From Sulfurospirillaceae bacterium (GTDB lineage Bacteria > Campylobacterota > Campylobacteria > Campylobacterales > Sulfurospirillaceae), in assembly GCA_028705785.1 (NCBI GenBank), contig JAQWCT010000076.1:1-10528 (forward strand): a DNA stretch of 10,528 nt, read 5' to 3'. Both the position numbers and the translations under genes were made by a program. The notes below the pieces were generated by a model. The model made no database searches, was not told where the DNA came from, and was given only the letters and a program-made list of their open reading frames with translations. This document shows, one piece after another, positions 7,205-10,528 of the stretch; position 1 is the stretch's first letter; each line of letters starts with the position of its first letter.

Positions 7205-9106
7205 TTATTGGTCTTTACTTGCCATAGGAATAAGGAGTACAAATTTTGCACCCTCATGAGTATTACTTGCACTAATGGTGCCGCCAAATTTTTCATTAAT
7301 AAGAAGTTTAACGATAGATAAACCAAGTCCTCCTGTTGTTTTGGCTAAGCGTTTATTTGAAGTTTCACTGTCAAAAATAGATTCAATAGGTTTTTGTTCA
7401 ATACCACCGCAATTATCTTCAATAATAATAGTAATGATTTCATTGTTATGTGAGATATCAATTACGATTTTTGGATGTTGAATATTTTTAGCTTTCATCG
7501 CATCAAGGGCATTGTCAATTAAAATAATAATAACATGTGAAAAAGAGTATTCAAAGCTAAACAATTGTGTATCTTGTAAATCTTTAATATACAATTTCAT
7601 ATCGTAAGCACTCGCTTTGGTACTCAACATTCTCCATACATCATTAATAACATCCAAGAGTTTAAATTCTACCTTATTAGTATTTTTACTATAGAGTGAA
7701 TAAAACTCATCGATGGTATTTTGCATAAAGACAAAATGAGAACGAATTTGTGGAATGACTGCTTCTATCTCTTCGAGTGTTCTCTTATTTTTAAAATGGA
7801 TGAGCGCTTCAATGTGCGTTAAGAGTGAACCAGCTCGAATCATTGGCATTTTCCATTGATGAGAAATATTTCCTATGACGCGCCCAATAGAAGCAAAACG
7901 CATTTGAAAATCAAGGAGTTGTTTATTTTTTATTTTTTCATCTTGGATTTGTTCGATATATTTTGATATGCCAAGTGCAAAAAAATACATCTCAAACATA
8001 CTTCCAAAAGAAACACAATAGATAGAAAAAGAATTGATTTGTAAAAAACCAATTGTAATTAAGACTTGGTATGTATGGGCGACAAAAATGGCGGTAAAGC
8101 CTATGAAGATATATTGAAAAACTTTGTCCTGTAAAGTGAAAAATAGATCTTTTAGCATTAAAAACCAAATTAGTAGAATGGGAATGGTAGTGGCAACTAT
8201 TGTCAAGCTAAATATTCGCATCAATCGTGGTTCAAAAAAACATACTATGGCAATTAAACTTTCTAGTAGTAAAAGAAATAAAATCAAGCGGAGTGTATAC
8301 GATAAAAACCCCTTGTGGTGAGTCATTTTTAAAAATCGTAAAACGACAAAAACCGTAAAAATTAAAAATAAGATACCAAAAAGGAGCGTGAGGATATTGA
8401 CAGTATGTCCATATAATCCAAACGAATATAAAATGCCATTGGTCGCCAATTGGTAACCAATGGAGCTCATAACATAGAGGCTAAAAAAGAATCCAAGTAT
8501 CTTGTCATTTGAGGCTATTAAAATAGGGGTTGTGTAGAAAAATAATGCCAGATAAACCCCAATGAAGAGCCCCCACCATAAGCTCTCAAATATGGTAAAT
8601 TTAAGGAAATATGATCTTGCAAAAATTTCCCATTCGCCCTCGGTAGACCCAATTTTATTGGAAAGTCTTGAGATGATTTGAACTTCTTCATTTGCCTCTA
8701 ATTCAATAACTTCTGCACTGTAAAGATGAGGTATATTTCTATTTTCCATAGAGTGTATATTGCCAAGGGGGCTATGTGTTGTCTCTTTATTTCTGACAAT
8801 GTAAACATCTATTTCATCCATCCCTGCTCTAGGGTTTTTAATAATAAATTTTTTATGTATCTGTGAGTTATTTTTAATAGTACATTTTGTCCAAGTAGGA
8901 TATTCGTTAAAACCGCCTAAGTTAGATGATAACATGGGTTGCCACTGGGCTTGGTCTAAAAGGTTGATATTGAATGAATTGTTTACATCTAAAGCGTATT
9001 CCATTGAAGAACTTGCTTTTGTATATTCAAAATCATCATTGAGAACAATTGTTTGTGCATGCAATGCTGTTAAAACGGCAAAAATACAGCCCAATAAAAG
9101 TTTCAT
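7205..9106 (-). CDS. 7TM-DISM sensor histidine kinase
   Basis: 633 residues, inner-membrane sensor kinase. A signal peptide is visible (MKLLLGCIFAVLTALHAQ, cut near 17). A periplasmic beta-rich 7TMR-DISM-type domain spans about 20-165 (with QWQPMLSSNLGG and YPTWTKCTIKNNS). Seven membrane helices follow at about 173-193, 203-225, 234-257, 272-291, 297-319, 329-351 and 361-381. After a coiled linker comes the H-box ASIGRVIGNISHQWKMPM (405-422, phosphoacceptor His416). The N-box is LIDNALDAM (529-537), G1 is EDNCGG (563-568) and G2 is TTGGLGLSIVKLLI (590-603). The kinase part resembles the epsilonproteobacterial 'IAHQWRQPL' kinases, but the residues after the His-Gln-Trp differ (KMPM). DISM domains often bind carbohydrate-like ligands; the ligand here is unknown. 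ATG overlaps the upstream regulator stop as ATGA, and the diguanylate cyclase starts one base after its own stop. Confidence 0.95.
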   Translation of the reverse strand: MKLLLGCIFAVLTALHAQTIVLNDDFEYTKASSSMEYALDVNNSFNINLLDQAQWQPMLSSNLGGFNEYPTWTKCTIKNNSQIHKKFIIKNPRAGMDEIDVYIVRNKETTHSPLGNIHSMENRNIPHLYSAEVIELEANEEVQIISRLSNKIGSTEGEWEIFARSYFLKFTIFESLWWGLFIGVYLALFFYTTPILIASNDKILGFFFSLYVMSSIGYQLATNGILYSFGLYGHTVNILTLLFGILFLIFTVFVVLRFLKMTHHKGFLSYTLRLILFLLLLESLIAIVCFFEPRLMRIFSLTIVATTIPILLIWFLMLKDLFFTLQDKVFQYIFIGFTAIFVAHTYQVLITIGFLQINSFSIYCVSFGSMFEMYFFALGISKYIEQIQDEKIKNKQLLDFQMRFASIGRVIGNISHQWKMPMIRAGSLLTHIEALIHFKNKRTLEEIEAVIPQIRSHFVFMQNTIDEFYSLYSKNTNKVEFKLLDVINDVWRMLSTKASAYDMKLYIKDLQDTQLFSFEYSFSHVIIILIDNALDAMKAKNIQHPKIVIDISHNNEIITIIIEDNCGGIEQKPIESIFDSETSNKRLAKTTGGLGLSIVKLLINEKFGGTISASNTHEGAKFVLLIPMASKDQ

Positions 9107-9777
9107 TTAATGGTGTAACCAATTTTGGAGAGATTATGAATAGAATTTTTACCTAATTTTTTTCGAAGTCTCATAACCAAATTTTGCAAGGCAGAATAAG
9201 AGATATCTTTCCCGATACAATGACTCAAAGTTTTATAAGTAACAATTTTGCCTCTTTGTTCGAGTAAAAGCTCTAAGGCAACAAATTCATTTTTGGTTAA
9301 AGATAAAGGGATGTTGTCTTTGATAACTATTTTTGAAGCTGTATTGTAATAAGTCGTCTCATTAATGATTTTTGTTAAAGAGCCTTCAGCTTTTAGTGTA
9401 GCAATACACTTAGTAAAAACATGAATAAGTGTTTGAAAAGAGAATGGTTTAGTGATGTAATCCACTAAATTGAGTTTACACGCTTCTAAAAGTTCTTGAG
9501 TTTCTGTATAGCTTGAGATGATAAAAATAGGAACATGTTTGTTTTTTTTACGAATTTCTTGAGCTACTTCTAATCCACCAACACTTCCCATACGAACATC
9601 AAGCATAATAATATTGGGACACATCTCTTCGTAGAGAGATAACGCATCTTTGCCATTGGTGGCGACAAAAACGCGTTTAAAAAGCATTTCAAGTGTTTTT
9701 TGAGTGGAATTAAGAAAGATTTCATCATCATCAGCAAATAGTACAGTTAACTCTTTGAGCTCACAAAGATCATTCAT
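9103..9777 (-). CDS. OmpR/PhoB-type response regulator
   Basis: 224-residue transcription regulator. The receiver domain (about 9-125) shows acidic residues Asp16-Asp18 (LFADDDE), phosphoacceptor Asp60 (IIMLDVRM), Ser88/Ser89 at the switch position and Lys110 (ITKPF). A winged-helix C-terminal domain spans about 135-224 (LSLTKNEFVALELLLEQRG, then the recognition region SALQNLVMRLRKKL and SKIGYTIK at the end). Odd: the usual proline two residues after the phosphoacceptor (DxxMP) is Gly64 (DVRMG). It is the first gene of the operon with the 7TM-DISM kinase and the diguanylate cyclase and is their likely phosphorylation partner. The ATG at 9777 has AGGAAG 5 bases upstream (complement of 9783-9788). 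A promoter with an operator-like dyad lies just upstream, which would fit autoregulation. Confidence 0.95.
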   Translation of the reverse strand: MNDLCELKELTVLFADDDEIFLNSTQKTLEMLFKRVFVATNGKDALSLYEEMCPNIIMLDVRMGSVGGLEVAQEIRKKNKHVPIFIISSYTETQELLEACKLNLVDYITKPFSFQTLIHVFTKCIATLKAEGSLTKIINETTYYNTASKIVIKDNIPLSLTKNEFVALELLLEQRGKIVTYKTLSHCIGKDISYSALQNLVMRLRKKLGKNSIHNLSKIGYTIK

Positions 9778-9798
9778 AATTTCTTCCTAAGGCATTTT

Positions 9799-9828
9799 AT
9801 ATAAGAGTGTCTTGACAATAATAGTCAA
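9799..9828 (-). promoter_or_regulatory. Probable sigma-70 promoter of the RR-HK-DGC operon
   Basis: On the minus strand, TTGACT (complement of 9823-9828) is followed after 18 bases by TTATAT (complement of 9799-9804), with TATAAAAT continuing downstream. The -10 box ends 21 bases before the regulator ATG at 9777, leaving room for a short leader with the AGGAAG ribosome site. Two T-tracts lie upstream (about 9829-9835 and 9842-9847), as is common in Campylobacterota promoters. This is sequence-based inference only. Confidence 0.55.
9812..9828. promoter_or_regulatory. Operator-like 17-base dyad overlapping the -35 box
   Basis: TTGACAATAATAGTCAA has perfect TTGAC/GTCAA arms, and the interior also pairs: 14 of 16 non-central positions are symmetric. 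It overlaps the putative -35 box of the response-regulator operon, a position where a bound protein would block or modulate transcription. The binding protein is unknown; autoregulation by the adjacent OmpR-type regulator is possible, although that family often uses direct repeats. Confidence 0.45.
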
Positions 9829-9906
9829 AAAAACTCACAAAAAACCCACAGAAATGATTATCGGAAGTTTTTCGTATTTTTTAACGCCATATAGGAAAGA
9901 AATACC

Positions 9907-9916
9907 TTACATGTAA
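9907..9916. repeat. TTACATGTAA palindrome, copy 4 (exact, intergenic)
   Basis: Exact copy 4 bases beyond the stop of the PaaK-like gene, in the gap before the regulator operon. It is followed by AAGCTTT. Too AT-rich and short of a T-run to be a convincing terminator. Confidence 0.75.
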
Positions 9917-9920
9917 AGCT

Positions 9921-10528
9921 TTATTTCGCTCTTTTATCGATAACTCGAATCGCTTTTCCCTCACTACGATGCAGTGATTTTGGAGCGACAAGCTTGACTT
10001 CAACATTGATGTAAAGATTATTGAGGAGTGCATGTTCAAGTGATTTTTTAAGACCACCAAGATAGCTCATATCATCACTGATAAGATTTTCATTAAGCTC
10101 CACATCAATCTCAAGTTTATCAAGATGACCTTTTTTATCCGCAATGATTTGATAGTTTAGTGTAACACCTTCTTCTAAAGAGAGCACATGTTCGATTTGT
10201 GATGGGAAGACATTGACACCATTAATCAAGAGCATATCATCACTTCTTCCTACGATACTCTCTATGCGTCCAAGTGTTCGACTACAACGGCAAGGAATAC
10301 GGGTAATAGAAGTAATGTCTCCTGTACGATAGCGAATGATAGGCAAACCTTGCTTCGTGAGTGTTGTGATGACAAATTCGCCTCTTTGTCCTTCTTCTAA
10401 AACTTCGCCAGTTTTTGGGTCAATGATTTCAGGGTAAAAATGGTCTTCATTAATGTGTAAAAGTGAAGAGTGTTTACAGCTTGACGCAACACCAGGTCCG
10501 ATGATTTCGGAGAGTCCATAGACTTCAT
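9921..10528 (-). CDS. paaK: Phenylacetate-CoA ligase family protein, C-terminal part (PaaK-like)
   Basis: AMP-forming aryl-CoA ligase; the 5' end is beyond the window. About 201 residues are visible because the frame remains open to base 10528, so the TTG at 10346 is internal. Visible family motifs, in order: EVYGLSEIIGPGVA at the window edge, LHINEDHFYPEIIDPKTGEV, GLPIIRYRTGDI (adenylate-binding core), GRIESIVGRSDDMLLINGVN (hinge), VFPSQIEHVL, and the C-terminal lid with RSEGKAIRVIDKR (lysine of the lid near the end). The family activates phenylacetate or related aryl acids with ATP and CoA. In anaerobes such ligases often accompany indolepyruvate oxidoreductases, but that context is not visible here, so the exact substrate is uncertain. 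It lies in the same direction as the regulator operon, 143 bases upstream of it; I see no convincing terminator between them. Confidence 0.93.
   Translation of the reverse strand, partial: EVYGLSEIIGPGVASSCKHSSLLHINEDHFYPEIIDPKTGEVLEEGQRGEFVITTLTKQGLPIIRYRTGDITSITRIPCRCSRTLGRIESIVGRSDDMLLINGVNVFPSQIEHVLSLEEGVTLNYQIIADKKGHLDKLEIDVELNENLISDDMSYLGGLKKSLEHALLNNLYINVEVKLVAPKSLHRSEGKAIRVIDKRAK

Noticed and set aside
7204..7326. N-terminal extension of the diguanylate cyclase to 7326
   Set aside because: The extra 41 residues lie wholly in the 3' end of the kinase gene in another frame. The ATG at 7203 directly precedes the first membrane helix and sits one base after the kinase stop.
9840..9916. 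Terminator after the PaaK-like gene
   Set aside because: There are T-runs and the TTACATGTAA palindrome, but no GC-rich stem directly before a T-run on the minus strand.

Overview
The window looks like a signalling-rich stretch of a Campylobacterota (Epsilonproteobacteria) chromosome, most likely a free-living, Sulfurospirillum-like bacterium. This is inferred from AT-rich DNA, T-tract promoters, tightly packed overlapping genes, a Cache-HAMP chemoreceptor, a 7TM-DISM kinase with a 'GNISHQW' type H-box, and a PaaK-type ligase. The genus cannot be proven from the sequence alone. There are nine protein genes, two of them cut by the window edges. I found no RNA genes, insertion sequences, integrases or CRISPR arrays, and no gene-free stretch longer than 143 bases.

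Layout. Bases 1-1245 (+) hold the C-terminal part of a methyl-accepting chemotaxis protein. It meets, tail to tail with one base between them, a run of minus-strand genes filling the rest of the window. Read 5' to 3' on the minus strand, these are: the C-terminal part of a phenylacetate-CoA ligase (10528-9921); a 143-base gap with a promoter and an operator-like dyad; an OmpR-type response regulator (9777-9103); a 7TM-DISM histidine kinase (9106-7205); a dCache-PAS-GGDEF diguanylate cyclase (7203-5329); a 65-base gap with a second possible promoter; a CrtI/carotenoid-isomerase-like flavoprotein (5263-3860); a LytS-type histidine kinase (3869-2880); a LytTR response regulator (2883-2182); and a DUF523-DUF1722 (YbgA-like) protein (2191-1247).

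How they may work together. The first three genes form an operon with an ATGA overlap and a 1-base gap. They look like a sensor, a DNA-binding regulator and a c-di-GMP output made as one module. The next four genes are chained by 10-, 4- and 10-base overlaps, so a redox flavoprotein, a membrane sensor, its LytTR regulator and a putative sulfur-removing Fe-S protein are probably made together. This second cluster is the best candidate here for an undescribed system. Its oddities are an orphan desaturase-like enzyme with no visible carotenoid genes, and a DUF523 domain whose expected third cluster cysteine is a serine.

Across the window the 10-base palindrome TTACATGTAA occurs four times exactly and twice with one mismatch. 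The copies lie in several genes, in all three reading phases, and in one intergenic gap, which points to a DNA-level signal rather than a protein motif.
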